A stretch of DNA of 42,308 bases, taken from positions 1 through 42,308 of the forward strand of contig JAHLWP010000036.1 of assembly GCA_019057865.1 (NCBI GenBank), in the 5' to 3' direction. This document shows, piece by piece, positions 9,329 through 18,578 of the stretch; within the stretch, counting starts at the first letter, position 1; each line of letters begins with the position of its first letter. The stretch is from Promethearchaeota archaeon. GTDB lineage: Archaea > Asgardarchaeota > Lokiarchaeia > Sigyniarchaeales > SOKP01. A program made the position numbers and the translations under genes. The notes below the pieces were generated by a model, which saw only the letters and a program-made list of their open reading frames with translations, did not search any database and was not told the origin of the DNA.

Positions 9329-10189
9329 TGATATTTATAAGATCTTTTTTAGGATCCACTATTTTTAGTATTTCTTTCAATCGGATTCTGTCTTTTATCT
9401 TTTATATCTTCATTAAGGATTATTTTATGCATATGACCATGATAAATTATAATTTTTATCATTTTCTCTTTAATTATTAAGTACTCCTGCATAATTAGTG
9501 TATAAGTCTCTCAAAATAAAATTGAGACACACCGACAAATTTTAAAATTCTTAGAGTAGAAGACTATATTTTTCTAAAAATTAGAAAGATAAAATGTGTT
9601 ATTTAAATACTTGTTTTAAAACTTCTAGTTACTGAATTGATCACTATTTTAACTTATTTTATAGAGAGGACTGCGAGAAGGATTAAAAAAAACTTTATGA
9701 GAAAATCTCTTAAAATCTTAAATTTTCTGAAAACCTAAACCTTCTCGTGAATTCTCTTATCTTAAATATTTATATAATTCCAGTATTTTTTTGTTTAGTT
9801 TTTAAAGGTAGGTATAAAGCAATTAATAAGAAGGGAAACAAAACTTTCAATCTCACATTGGATTTCGCCCTCAATTTACTTATTTTATTTCAGATTTGAA
9901 TTTTGTTATCCTTCTTTCCTATTTCTATATAGAATTCAGTCTCATGAAAATTTCTTGAATTAATCCGAATCTATTTTATTAATCCATTAATAAAAGCTCC
10001 GCTCTCAAATTTATATAAGTAAAATAATAGTATATGTAAAATCTGAGAAAAAGAGTACTTTTTCCATAAATGTCATTGTAAATAATGAATCTATCGGAAT
10101 ATACATTCTATTTGGATATTAAATCTGAAAATTAAAAATATCATTATAAAAAATAAGGAAAATTAATCATAATTTTGATAAGATGAGAT
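9329..10189. other. Long AT-rich non-coding stretch
   Basis: No convincing gene is seen in about 860 bases on either strand. The only structure I can point to is a pair of 8-bp arms, CGAGAAGG (9674-9681) and CCTTCTCG (9740-9747), enclosing a small GAGA-AAA-TCTC hairpin (9699-9709). It may be a spacer, a decayed region or an unrecognised RNA. Confidence 0.4.
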
Positions 10190-10492
10190 ATGAGTTCGGG
10201 TAGAATTAACAACAAGAGATTTGAAAGTGCAAAAGAAAATTATAAAATTAAGGAATTAATAAGTCTAGATAAGAAAGAGGTTCAATTAAAGAGAAAATTT
10301 AAAGAAAATTCTCATAATCAATTAAACAAAGAAATTATAAATGATTTGGACGATAATTTCGATATTATCAAAAGCCTTCATCTTATCTTATTAAATTGTT
10401 CAACTTTAACAAAAAAGCAAAAATTCGAATTTTGTAATAGCCAAAGATATTTCATGAAACTATACTTAAAAGAAATACTCAGAAAAACCTAA
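10190..10492 (+). CDS. Small basic protein, function unknown
   Basis: A 100-aa frame starts at ATG (MSSGRINNKRFESAKENYK). It is lysine-rich and helical, with no motif I recognise. The C-terminal half (DDNFDIIKSLHLILLNCSTLTKKQKFEFC) reads like a real folded helical segment. It is preceded by the long non-coding stretch and followed by a convergent membrane-protein gene. There is no clear ribosome-binding site. It is plausible as a lineage-specific gene, but chance cannot be excluded at this length and AT content. Confidence 0.45.
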   Translation: MSSGRINNKRFESAKENYKIKELISLDKKEVQLKRKFKENSHNQLNKEIINDLDDNFDIIKSLHLILLNCSTLTKKQKFEFCNSQRYFMKLYLKEILRKT

Positions 10493-10552
10493 TATAATTA
10501 AATTCATCTTCTATTTTTAGAAAAAAAAAGATGTTTTAATGAATATTTAGAT

Positions 10553-11119
10553 TTAAAAATATTCTGTTGACGTGAAAAGTAAAGCAAAACAACCATAAAA
10601 GATACCAATTATAACACCTAATCCTGTTGTGAAAATCGCGAAATCTATTATAACGCCTGCAGGATCACCTGCATCACTCAGAACATAAACTCTCCAGCTT
10701 AAAACAATAACAACACTTACCATTGTAGCTAAAAACCATCCTAATAAGGCTTCAATCTTATTCTCTGCGAATCTTCCTGCCAGTATAGCAGCAACTAAAG
10801 GAGCTGCAACATAGCCAATCAGTAATACGATAAAACCTAATTCTAGATCAGATACTTCTAAAACAACGTATAAAATTGATTCAGGACCCATTCCTTGATC
10901 TGGAATTAAGGGATCCGCGTAAAGTGTTCCTGCAATAATTGGACCAAATAAGGGTCCAAATAATGGTTCCAGAATAACTGATAAGTCAGTTTCAAGAGTA
11001 TTGAAAAAAGCATCTAATCCTCCATCAATGAGTGCGTATCCAATAAAGAAAAACACCACATTTAGTCCAATGAAAACTACTAAGCTCAATCCAAATGATT
11101 TAGCAAAACTCATAACCAT
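10553..11119 (-). CDS. Multi-pass membrane protein, function unknown
   Basis: About 188 aa with four or five membrane segments. These are an N-terminal one (LSLVVFIGLNVVFFFIGYAL), a middle pair (GFIVLLIGYVAAPLVAAILA and LLGWFLATMVSVVIVLSW) and a C-terminal one (FTTGLGVIIGIFYGCFALLF). A large extracytoplasmic loop after the first holds acidic and Gly/Pro-rich sequence (LEPLFGPLFGPIIAGTLY). I recognise no transporter motif. The frame opens at TTG 11122, but the ATGs at 11119 or 11113 are better starts. I chose 11119. It is convergent with the small gene at 10190 and divergent from the HypE-like gene. Confidence 0.7.
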   Translation of the reverse strand: MVMSFAKSFGLSLVVFIGLNVVFFFIGYALIDGGLDAFFNTLETDLSVILEPLFGPLFGPIIAGTLYADPLIPDQGMGPESILYVVLEVSDLELGFIVLLIGYVAAPLVAAILAGRFAENKIEALLGWFLATMVSVVIVLSWRVYVLSDAGDPAGVIIDFAIFTTGLGVIIGIFYGCFALLFTSTEYF

Positions 11120-11375
11120 CAAAACATTTTTAATTTCTTTCCAGTTTTAAATTGAATATATTAGATATTTTATTTATAAATATAATTAGCCTTTAAACGT
11201 AAATATAATTTTTGTGATAAATTCTTTTGTTTTTCTTAGATTTTACTAACTTAAATAAGGATTATAGAAATGTTTTTTGATAAAATAAGAGATTTATAAC
11301 CAAATTAATATATTAAGATTTAGGATTCAAATCAATAATTTAAATAATAGTTTTCTCTTATTATAATGATAATCG

Positions 11376-12413
11376 ATGACAAATAATAACCAAAGTTTCA
11401 CAGTTGGGAAACTCAAACATAAATACTTAGCTAGAATGCTAAAAGATTTTGCTTCAGATTTAATAAATCAAGATAAAAGAGTAATTATAGGCTCTAAAAT
11501 CGGAGAAGATGCGGCTGTTATTGATATGGGTACTAAGTATCTAGTAGCAAAAACAGATCCAATAACATTTACAACAAATGAGATTGGATACTATGCTGTA
11601 AATGTGAATGTTAATGATGTTGTCTGTATGGGAGCAAAACCAAAATGGTTTCAATCAACAATTTTATTACCAGAAAATAATACAACAATCGATTTAATTG
11701 AAGATATATATAAAAGCATCCATGATACTTGTAAAGCTATGAAAATAACTGTTATTGGAGGTCATACAGAAATTTCCTTAGGACTTAATAGGCCTATTGT
11801 AATTGGTTCTTTATTAGGGGAAGTTGAGAAAGAAAAACTAGTTTTAACATCAGGAGCAGAACCTGGTGATGCTCTAGTATTGACTAAAGGCGTTTTTATT
11901 GAAGGAACCTCTATTATTGGTCGAGAAAAAGAACATTTACTGACAAAAAAGGAGTATTCTTCTGATTTTATAGAAAAATGCAAGAATTATCTTTATCATC
12001 CAGGTATAAGTGTTTTTAAGGAAGCACTCTTAGCTAATCAGCATTTTCATATTAAATCAATGCATGACCCTACTGAAGGGGGTTTAGCTTGTGGAATAGC
12101 TGAAATGGCAATTGCATCTAACACAGGAGTATTGATAGAAGGAAATAGGATTGATATTTTACCTGAACCTTTAGAATTAAGTAAAATTTTTAATTTAAAT
12201 CCATTGAATACATTATCTTCTGGATCATTATTAATTGCTATAGAAGATGACTATTCTTCAGAATTGATTAAAGTATTAAAAAAGAATGATATTAGTGCAG
12301 AAAAAATTGGAGAGATCAAATCAAAAGAGAAGGGATTAATGATCAAAGATAGAGACGGTAGAATTAGTCCTCTTAATTACTCTGAGACAGATGAAATTAC
12401 AAAGATTTTATAA
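11376..12413 (+). CDS. AIR-synthase-related protein, HypE-like
   Basis: The 345-aa protein has the two-domain fold of the PurM/HypE/SelD/ThiL family. Near the N-terminus it has KIGEDAAVIDMG and VNVNDVVCMGAKP, then GGHTEISLGLNRPIVIGSLLG, and in the C-terminal domain HDPTEGGLACGIAEMA. This pattern is closest to HypE, which makes the cyano ligand of NiFe hydrogenase from a C-terminal thiocarboxamide-Cys. True HypE ends in a conserved Cys. This one ends SETDEITKIL with no terminal Cys, so it cannot carry out the standard HypE chemistry. No other hyp gene is nearby. It is best called HypE-like, and it is probably an ATP-using enzyme on an unknown substrate. Confidence 0.82.
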   Translation: MTNNNQSFTVGKLKHKYLARMLKDFASDLINQDKRVIIGSKIGEDAAVIDMGTKYLVAKTDPITFTTNEIGYYAVNVNVNDVVCMGAKPKWFQSTILLPENNTTIDLIEDIYKSIHDTCKAMKITVIGGHTEISLGLNRPIVIGSLLGEVEKEKLVLTSGAEPGDALVLTKGVFIEGTSIIGREKEHLLTKKEYSSDFIEKCKNYLYHPGISVFKEALLANQHFHIKSMHDPTEGGLACGIAEMAIASNTGVLIEGNRIDILPEPLELSKIFNLNPLNTLSSGSLLIAIEDDYSSELIKVLKKNDISAEKIGEIKSKEKGLMIKDRDGRISPLNYSETDEITKIL

Positions 12414-12592
12414 TTTACCTAAAGATTAATCTCAGAAAATAATAAAATTCAAATTTAGCAGATATTAACAGAATTATTATTGTTAACTAATATTTTTATT
12501 TTCTAAATTTTATTTAATATTATATATACTTTTTAATATTAAGGGTTGTTTTATATTGGATTTTAACATTTCAATTTAATGTCTGTTTGAAA

Positions 12593-14515
12593 ATGGCTAT
12601 TGAAGATTTACAAGATATTTTAAATTTCATAGAAGAAAGAGCTATAGGGAAAAGTCCCAATTATAAAACGGAAACAAACATATTTTTTGAAATTTTAAAA
12701 AGGAAAAAAGATCAGTTTGAACAATTTAAAAAAGATATTAAAGCAAAATGGAATGATTTTAAGTTAAAAAATCAAAAAAAAGTATTAAAAAAAACATTTA
12801 CCACCTTTTTTTATGAGAATTTTCATGACTTTTTTAAGTATTTTGTTGAAAATTTTTTTGGAATTAATGAAAACTCATTAAAAATAATAATTAAAGAAAA
12901 AATCTCTGAGAAAATTTTAATTTTAGAATATAATTATTTCTTAACTCTAGAAGTAAAGAAATATTTTGATAAAATTTCTAACAGCATACAAGAAGATTTA
13001 TTATATGTTTTTTCATTTCCAGCAGGATATCTATATTTACTTATTCGACTTTTAGGAATTGTAATCAGAAAGACAATTAATAAAAAAATCTTTATCTTAC
13101 TTGATGGCGTAAACGTTAAAGAAGAAGAAAAAGGTATTGATCTGAATTTCATGATAATAGTAAAGGATAGTAAAGATGCTATTTTTAACTCTTATTATGA
13201 CATGGTTTTATATTATTTTCTTAAATATTTTAAGGGTGTTCCAGAAGAATTTTATGAGAAATTATTGAAAGGAAGAGAAAACTTATATCAAATTGCTTTA
13301 GAAGAATATCCAAATTCAAAAGAAAATTTAGTTGATCTGTTGTATTATTTCTATAGAAAATGTAAATTATTACAAAGTTTTTCTCCCATATTAGATTTTA
13401 TTAATTTTGTTGGATCTCGAGTAGAAGATTCTGTGTTTTCCAAGATTGATATTATTAAAAAAGGTTTTTTAGCTAATATGGAGTATAGTGTAGAGAAAAA
13501 AAATTCAATAATTAAAATTTTCAATTTTCTTGACAAAAAATCTACTTTATATGCTACATTTCAAGCAAATAACCTTCCATCAGCAAAATCTCAATTAAAT
13601 CTATTTTTATTATATATGAAATATTATTTTGGGAGTGGGCTTGAAGCTTTAGAAGTAAGTGATATATTATTTTTACCTGAAATATTTAAAACTACATTAA
13701 ATCAGTATAATAAAAGAGTACATAATGTTATTGATTCTAATTCAATTAAAAATATTGGTAAGTTTTTGAATTTTTTATCTATCGCTTCAAATATAGATGA
13801 TATCGATTTATTTTTTCAAAAAATATTTAATAAAAATGTTTCTCAATTAAACTATGGATTTTTTAGGGCTTTTTTAAAGAGTTTAAATTCAAACTTTTTT
13901 GATCTGATGGATCGTGAAAATGAAGCCTTATGTGAGAATCCAAATAATACTCCATTTAATTTTAATATTATTGCAGACCATATTTGTAGAATTCTTTATG
14001 TAATAATAGAGAAAATATTTATTCAACCCACTCCAGATGAAGCATCAAAGAATTTCATTGATCCACGTAGTCGTTATATTGGTAAAAATATAGCCTTAAG
14101 AGTTTTAGAATTGTTTGTTTTCCAAGATATAAACTATTCGGATGATGTTTGGCCAGATTATATTATCAGTTTAAATAAGGAACAGCTTAAAAAAGATCTG
14201 GAAACTTATAAGATTGAGATTCCAGATAAACATTTTTATACAATGGAAGACTTGACGCAAATTATGATTACTTATAATATACAATCTCTTTCAGATCAAA
14301 TCTTTTTTGAAGAATGGTTATTATTTGAAATTATTTTACCAATTCATAACTTTATCTCGATGATTAAGGATTCAGTAAATAATCTTTCAAATGAAACTGA
14401 AGTCTATGAAAAATTAAGCGAATTTTTTCTCTCAAATACTGAAGGGAAAAAAAATTTACAAGATTTCAAGTTTTTATGTCATCAGTTTGCTAGAGTTTGG
14501 AAAAATTTTGAATAA
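12593..14515 (+). CDS. Large orphan helical protein, function unknown
   Basis: About 640 aa (MAIEDLQDILNFIEE). A TTG two codons upstream (12587) is also possible. I prefer the ATG. I recognise no family. The N-terminal third is strongly basic with coiled-coil character (KRKKDQFEQFKKDIKAKW). The rest is helical and aromatic-rich, with one hydrophobic stretch (GYLYLLIRLLGIVI) that is more likely a buried helix than a membrane span. Its composition resembles that of the 1205-aa orphan at 4926-8543, but I see no alignable similarity. It is convergent with mobB, and only 17 nt separate their ends. Confidence 0.75.
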   Translation: MAIEDLQDILNFIEERAIGKSPNYKTETNIFFEILKRKKDQFEQFKKDIKAKWNDFKLKNQKKVLKKTFTTFFYENFHDFFKYFVENFFGINENSLKIIIKEKISEKILILEYNYFLTLEVKKYFDKISNSIQEDLLYVFSFPAGYLYLLIRLLGIVIRKTINKKIFILLDGVNVKEEEKGIDLNFMIIVKDSKDAIFNSYYDMVLYYFLKYFKGVPEEFYEKLLKGRENLYQIALEEYPNSKENLVDLLYYFYRKCKLLQSFSPILDFINFVGSRVEDSVFSKIDIIKKGFLANMEYSVEKKNSIIKIFNFLDKKSTLYATFQANNLPSAKSQLNLFLLYMKYYFGSGLEALEVSDILFLPEIFKTTLNQYNKRVHNVIDSNSIKNIGKFLNFLSIASNIDDIDLFFQKIFNKNVSQLNYGFFRAFLKSLNSNFFDLMDRENEALCENPNNTPFNFNIIADHICRILYVIIEKIFIQPTPDEASKNFIDPRSRYIGKNIALRVLELFVFQDINYSDDVWPDYIISLNKEQLKKDLETYKIEIPDKHFYTMEDLTQIMITYNIQSLSDQIFFEEWLLFEIILPIHNFISMIKDSVNNLSNETEVYEKLSEFFLSNTEGKKNLQDFKFLCHQFARVWKNFE

Positions 14516-14532
14516 AATTTATTTTTATCAAT

Positions 14533-15039
14533 TTATTTAATATTAAAAATTTCTAAAAATCTCTTAAAATCCTTTTCAATATTAATTATTGGCAAATCTA
14601 AGTAATACTTTTGATAGTCTTTCATTAAACAAATTGACCCAGAAATCATTTTTACATTTTTCGTTAACTGAGATTCAACATCATCAAAATTTTTGATACA
14701 TAATACAGTTGGATAATTAAGTTTTCTAAAACCTTCTGTAAATATGAAGTCTGTTTTATATGGACCATTTTTTAGCCATTCTATTATTGATTTAATATCA
14801 GCATCTTTTTTTAGAAAAATTGTCGTCTCATTATCAATATTTTTTAAAACAGAATAACTCGCTCCTGCTTCAGAATATTTGTATGAATCTTTTCCCTCTT
14901 TATCAATTTGATGCTCATGAATAAATTTGATCACAGAAACTTCTTTATTCAGAATCTTTTTTAATAATTTTATAGCATTCAATATAAAGTGCGTTTTTCC
15001 AGTTCCAGAATATCCAATAACACTGATCACTGATGTCAT
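14533..15039 (-). CDS. mobB: Molybdopterin-guanine dinucleotide biosynthesis protein MobB
   Basis: The N-terminal P-loop (GYSGTGKT), the following helix (HFILNAIKLL) and the mid-protein KYSEAGAS motif are typical of MobB. MobB is a GTP-binding partner in attaching GMP to molybdopterin. I start at ATG 15039 (MTSVISVIGYSG, 168 aa). A TTG three codons earlier is less likely. A likely client is the molybdopterin-dependent oxidoreductase at 23525-24118. The partner MobA is not in the window. Confidence 0.88.
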   Translation of the reverse strand: MTSVISVIGYSGTGKTHFILNAIKLLKKILNKEVSVIKFIHEHQIDKEGKDSYKYSEAGASYSVLKNIDNETTIFLKKDADIKSIIEWLKNGPYKTDFIFTEGFRKLNYPTVLCIKNFDDVESQLTKNVKMISGSICLMKDYQKYYLDLPIINIEKDFKRFLEIFNIK

Positions 15040-15364
15040 ACATAACAACCTTGATTTTAGCCTTTTTAATTCATAGATTTCTATAAATTAGTCGGTAATA
15101 AAAGTTATGATCTATTATTAAGTGAATTTTAATTGGCCTAAATATAATAATATAACTATTTATATATTTATTGTTATGCAAATTACTATTACAATGAAAT
15201 ACTAAGGATAGACTTTGATTTAAGTGTACTAATTGCTATTTTTATAAGAAAATAATTCAATCACATTTTTTTAAAAGTATTCTATTATTATAAATATCTG
15301 AAAAATTATAAAAAATTAATATTAGTTAATTTTATTATAGAATAAAAAACGCTCTCGATATTTT

Positions 15365-17362
15365 ATGTCTTTCCATAAACAGCAAATTGTGTTTGATGCA
15401 AATTTTTTTATTTGTATGAATTCAATTAGAGCACGGGATATTTTGGGAAACTTAAATAAGGTAGCTTTAGATTTAGGTTTCGAGTATTATATCTCAGAAG
15501 TTGTTTTTAATGAGATTAGAGCATCTCACTCTTTTTTAGACAAATTCAAAAAAATAATTAATATTATTAAAGTTAGAAAGGATGAAATAGCTGAGATTAA
15601 GTTAGACTTAATATCTCACAATATCAGATTTCCTGCTCAAGATCCGGATTTAACTCTTGTTGTATTGGGAAAAAAACTATTGAAAGAGAAAGAAAATGCT
15701 GAAGTTCATTTAGTAACAGATGATTTTAAGCTAGCTAAAAATACAAATTTATTATATAGAGGTAGAATAAACATTCTATCACTCTCAAGTTTTTTATTGA
15801 AAATTCAAAGAACTATCTCAAAACCTCAAATGCGTAGTTATTTTAAGAATATTTGGAAACGAAGTCTAAACTATACACTTTCTTATATGATTGAACGTTC
15901 AAAAATTTATCCTGCTGAAGAAAAAATCACATGGTTGATTGAGAGGGCTGTGAGTGTAACAGAGAGTAGTATTATTTCTTCTGATTTAGAGATAGAAAAT
16001 CCAGATGTAGGAGTAAAGTTTGAAATCGGCACAACACAATATGCTGACGATATTGAACTAGCAGAAAAATATATTGATAATCAAGATCTTCCTGCAAGTA
16101 AGGAAGAGAAAATCGCAAGTATAATTAATTTTCTTGAAAATTTAAAAATCTCTCGCGAATATATAATTCGAGCTCGAGAAGCAATTGTAAAAAACATACC
16201 TAAGGACGCCGTAAAATTTTTGAAAAAAGGAAATGGATTCTTATCATCCCTACTACAGTTAGCAGCAGGACAGTTAAACAAGCGAAAAGATTATGAAATT
16301 GTAGAACAATTAATATGTTCTGAAATATCAAAAATGGAATTTTTAAGAGGTTTCATGTTAGTATCTTTAGGGCGAGTAAATGCCGCAATTGATTCTATTG
16401 AGAGAGCAGCATTATTTTCCACCATTATTCACAACTTTAAAACATGCTTAACTTTAAATTATTTAAAGGCTTTAATATTTCTTTTTCACGGATTATATAA
16501 ATCTGCGATATTACAATATAACTTCACTGAAGAATTGGCAGAGATTTATGAGGATGACAAACTTAAATTAAAATGTGCTATAGGAAAAGCTATTGCTATA
16601 TACATTCAGGGGGGAGATAGGGGTGCAGCTATGGATATTATGGAAGAAATCTCAAGCATGGATCTAGAAGAAAATTTTTTAGATGCCATTATTGTATTTA
16701 GTGAATTAGGTGATTATTTTTTAGCATTAGGGCATCCTCAGATTGGTGCTAATTTATATAATCAAGCTTTAGAAATATCTATTGATTACAAATTACCTTT
16801 TAAAAGTGAAATTTTAATAGAAAAATTAAAAAGAGCTTATATTGCTACAGTACTGCAAGGTTATAGTGCTGAAGATATTACTGGAGGTAAATTGGATATT
16901 TTACTAGATAAAGCATATTCTGTTAAAGATGTGGAAAAATATAATGAACAGATTAAAAAGATCTCAAGTTTTAATGTTTTATTTTATACACCCTTTCCTT
17001 ATATTACAGGCAAGAAAAAAATAATTCAATTTTCAAAACTTCCAAAAGAGCTTCAAGAGAACTATTTAGAAGTAGTTCATTTTGAAAAAATAAATGAAAA
17101 CAAAAATCAAATTCTATTTATTGTTTCACATTATGAGTTAGGATTATTCGGAATCAAAGTGAAAACCAATGAAAATATCACTGGAATTGCTGAAAATTAC
17201 ACACTTAAGATAAAGCCAACAGCGAAAGTAAAAATATACAAACCTGATGAGGATCTTAGGAACATTTACTTGATTAGAGCTATTATTGAAATTACTCAAG
17301 AAAATCAGTGTGAAATTATATATACTTTACCAAGTTTTTTCAAAAGTATTGGAATTGATTAA
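15365..17362 (+). CDS. PIN-domain protein with helical-repeat (TPR-like) region
   Basis: The first ~150 aa form a PIN nuclease domain. Acidic residues sit at the expected places: D11 (IVFDANFF), E50 (EVVFNEI), D95 (AQDPDLTLVVLG) and D119 (HLVTDDFKLA). The middle of the 665-aa protein (about residues 280-510) is built of helical hairpins resembling TPRs (LGDYFLALGHPQIGANLYNQ). The last ~110 aa are beta-rich. PIN domains of the Nob1 type cut RNA. The repeats suggest it works in a complex. It is a single gene with a long AT-rich leader, convergent with rps26e 33 nt away. All four candidate metal-binding acids are kept, so it is probably an active RNase. The target is unknown. Confidence 0.75.
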   Translation: MSFHKQQIVFDANFFICMNSIRARDILGNLNKVALDLGFEYYISEVVFNEIRASHSFLDKFKKIINIIKVRKDEIAEIKLDLISHNIRFPAQDPDLTLVVLGKKLLKEKENAEVHLVTDDFKLAKNTNLLYRGRINILSLSSFLLKIQRTISKPQMRSYFKNIWKRSLNYTLSYMIERSKIYPAEEKITWLIERAVSVTESSIISSDLEIENPDVGVKFEIGTTQYADDIELAEKYIDNQDLPASKEEKIASIINFLENLKISREYIIRAREAIVKNIPKDAVKFLKKGNGFLSSLLQLAAGQLNKRKDYEIVEQLICSEISKMEFLRGFMLVSLGRVNAAIDSIERAALFSTIIHNFKTCLTLNYLKALIFLFHGLYKSAILQYNFTEELAEIYEDDKLKLKCAIGKAIAIYIQGGDRGAAMDIMEEISSMDLEENFLDAIIVFSELGDYFLALGHPQIGANLYNQALEISIDYKLPFKSEILIEKLKRAYIATVLQGYSAEDITGGKLDILLDKAYSVKDVEKYNEQIKKISSFNVLFYTPFPYITGKKKIIQFSKLPKELQENYLEVVHFEKINENKNQILFIVSHYELGLFGIKVKTNENITGIAENYTLKIKPTAKVKIYKPDEDLRNIYLIRAIIEITQENQCEIIYTLPSFFKSIGID

Positions 17363-17394
17363 AAATTCCTTTAATTTATTCAAAATATGAGTTA

Positions 17395-17670
17395 TTACCC
17401 ACTTTTACGTTCAATTTTAGCTCTCTGTGAAATCCTACCCTTATGAATCGCACAGCTCACACAAAGATATGATTTTTTTACTGGTGTTTGAATAATAGTG
17501 CCTTGTTTTTTTAATTCTGAATACATTCTATAATCTACAAGATTAATTTTTTTAGTAAAAGCTTTTGCTTTACTTCTTGGTATGTGTTTGCCACAATTCG
17601 AACATTGAACTAAACTATATTTTCCTTTGCTCGAACCAGACTTTCCTCCCGATTTTCGTTTCTTTGGTAT
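17395..17670 (-). CDS. rps26e: Small-subunit ribosomal protein S26e (eS26), with an ATA start
   Basis: The minus strand encodes a complete 91-aa S26e: (M)PKKRKSGGKSGSSKGKY, then the zinc pair CSNC and the family signature YLCVSCAIHKGR, ending ERKSG. S26e lies at the mRNA exit of the small subunit in eukaryotes and occurs in Asgard and TACK archaea. The frame has no ATG, GTG or TTG between its upstream in-frame TAA (17686-17688) and the first conserved residues. The codon at the expected Met is ATA (17668-17670). A GAGGT Shine-Dalgarno (17678-17682) lies seven nt upstream of it. The same GAGGT-7 nt spacing precedes the GTG start of the transporter ATPase at 21276. ATT at 17671-17673 is a second, worse-spaced option. 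Confidence 0.9.
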   Translation of the reverse strand: MPKKRKSGGKSGSSKGKYSLVQCSNCGKHIPRSKAKAFTKKINLVDYRMYSELKKQGTIIQTPVKKSYLCVSCAIHKGRISQRAKIERKSG

Positions 17671-17677
17671 AATTATA

Positions 17678-17682
17678 ACCTC
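17678..17682 (-). promoter_or_regulatory. Shine-Dalgarno site of rps26e
   Basis: GAGGT on the minus strand, complementary to the 16S rRNA tail, placed seven nucleotides before ATA 17670. It is the main evidence that ATA rather than a distant codon starts the gene. Confidence 0.7.
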
Positions 17683-17792
17683 GTTTTAGATTGTTTGTAT
17701 TAAAACTTCTAAAATTTTAAGTATTAGAAATAGAGAAGGCTTAAATAATTTATGGATTCTTGTAGAAATGTTAAAATAGATATAAATTCTTT

Positions 17793-18515
17793 TTATGTAT
17801 TGTTTAAATCCATTTCTTCTTTATTATCATTTGAATTTTTTAAGGATTTAAACGTATACAATAATCTGTGCCCTACTGTTAAAATAAGCAAGAAAGTATA
17901 ACCCAATATAAAAAATAGGAAAAACCAGGTTACTGGTTTTGAAGTAATAATTGGATTGTATATAGTCCAAGGTTTTCCTGTCATTAATTCCGAAAAATAG
18001 TAAAACCATGTTTCTAAAGTTAAGGCAATCATAAGAAATATTAGTCTTTCTGCTCTTTCCATAAAGCCAATTCCCTTCATATAAATCCCTTCATTTTCTG
18101 CTCTTGCTCGAATATATGAGATCATAATAATTAGAAACATTATTACATAACCAAGTAAAAAATGAACAAAACCACCGTATATTAATCCAAGTATAAGCAC
18201 TGCATCAGAAAGTCTATCTAAATTTGAATCAAGGAAAGCACCGGATTTGGTAATATTGTCAGTTCTTCTAGCAACTTCACCATCAAATACATCAAAGGCA
18301 CCTGCCCAAAACAGTAAGAATGGAACAAGCCAAGCCAACCAGAAAAAATGATGAATAAATCCCAATACTATGAGAAACGCTGCTCCTAAGGAACAAACAA
18401 AACCTAAATATGAAAGTGCATTTGGAGAAATGTTATGTTTAATTAGAAATTCTACTGGGCCATCAATAAATTTGTTTGCAAGTTGTTTTTCTCGTTTCCT
18501 TTTATCTCCACTCAA
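17793..18515 (-). CDS. CDP-alcohol phosphatidyltransferase family membrane enzyme
   Basis: The signature D75-x2-D78-G79-x2-A82-R83-x8-G92-x3-D96-x3-D100 is perfect. These enzymes swap CMP on a CDP-lipid for an alcohol, building polar headgroups. In archaea this includes archaetidylinositol-phosphate synthases and relatives. Several hydrophobic segments follow (LVPFLLFWAGAFD, LLGYVIMFLIIMISYI, WFLFFILGYTFLLILTVG). The start is TTG (MSGDKRKREK). The short open stretch before it has no other start. The 240-aa length fits the family. It lies downstream of trmY on the same strand, 63 nt away. The exact alcohol cannot be told from sequence. Confidence 0.88.
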   Translation of the reverse strand: MSGDKRKREKQLANKFIDGPVEFLIKHNISPNALSYLGFVCSLGAAFLIVLGFIHHFFWLAWLVPFLLFWAGAFDVFDGEVARRTDNITKSGAFLDSNLDRLSDAVLILGLIYGGFVHFLLGYVIMFLIIMISYIRARAENEGIYMKGIGFMERAERLIFLMIALTLETWFYYFSELMTGKPWTIYNPIITSKPVTWFFLFFILGYTFLLILTVGHRLLYTFKSLKNSNDNKEEMDLNNT

Positions 18516-18578
18516 ATTAATTTCAAGATCCTTTAATTTAAGTAATACTTTTAAAAGTTCTTTTTAATAAAAAATTTA

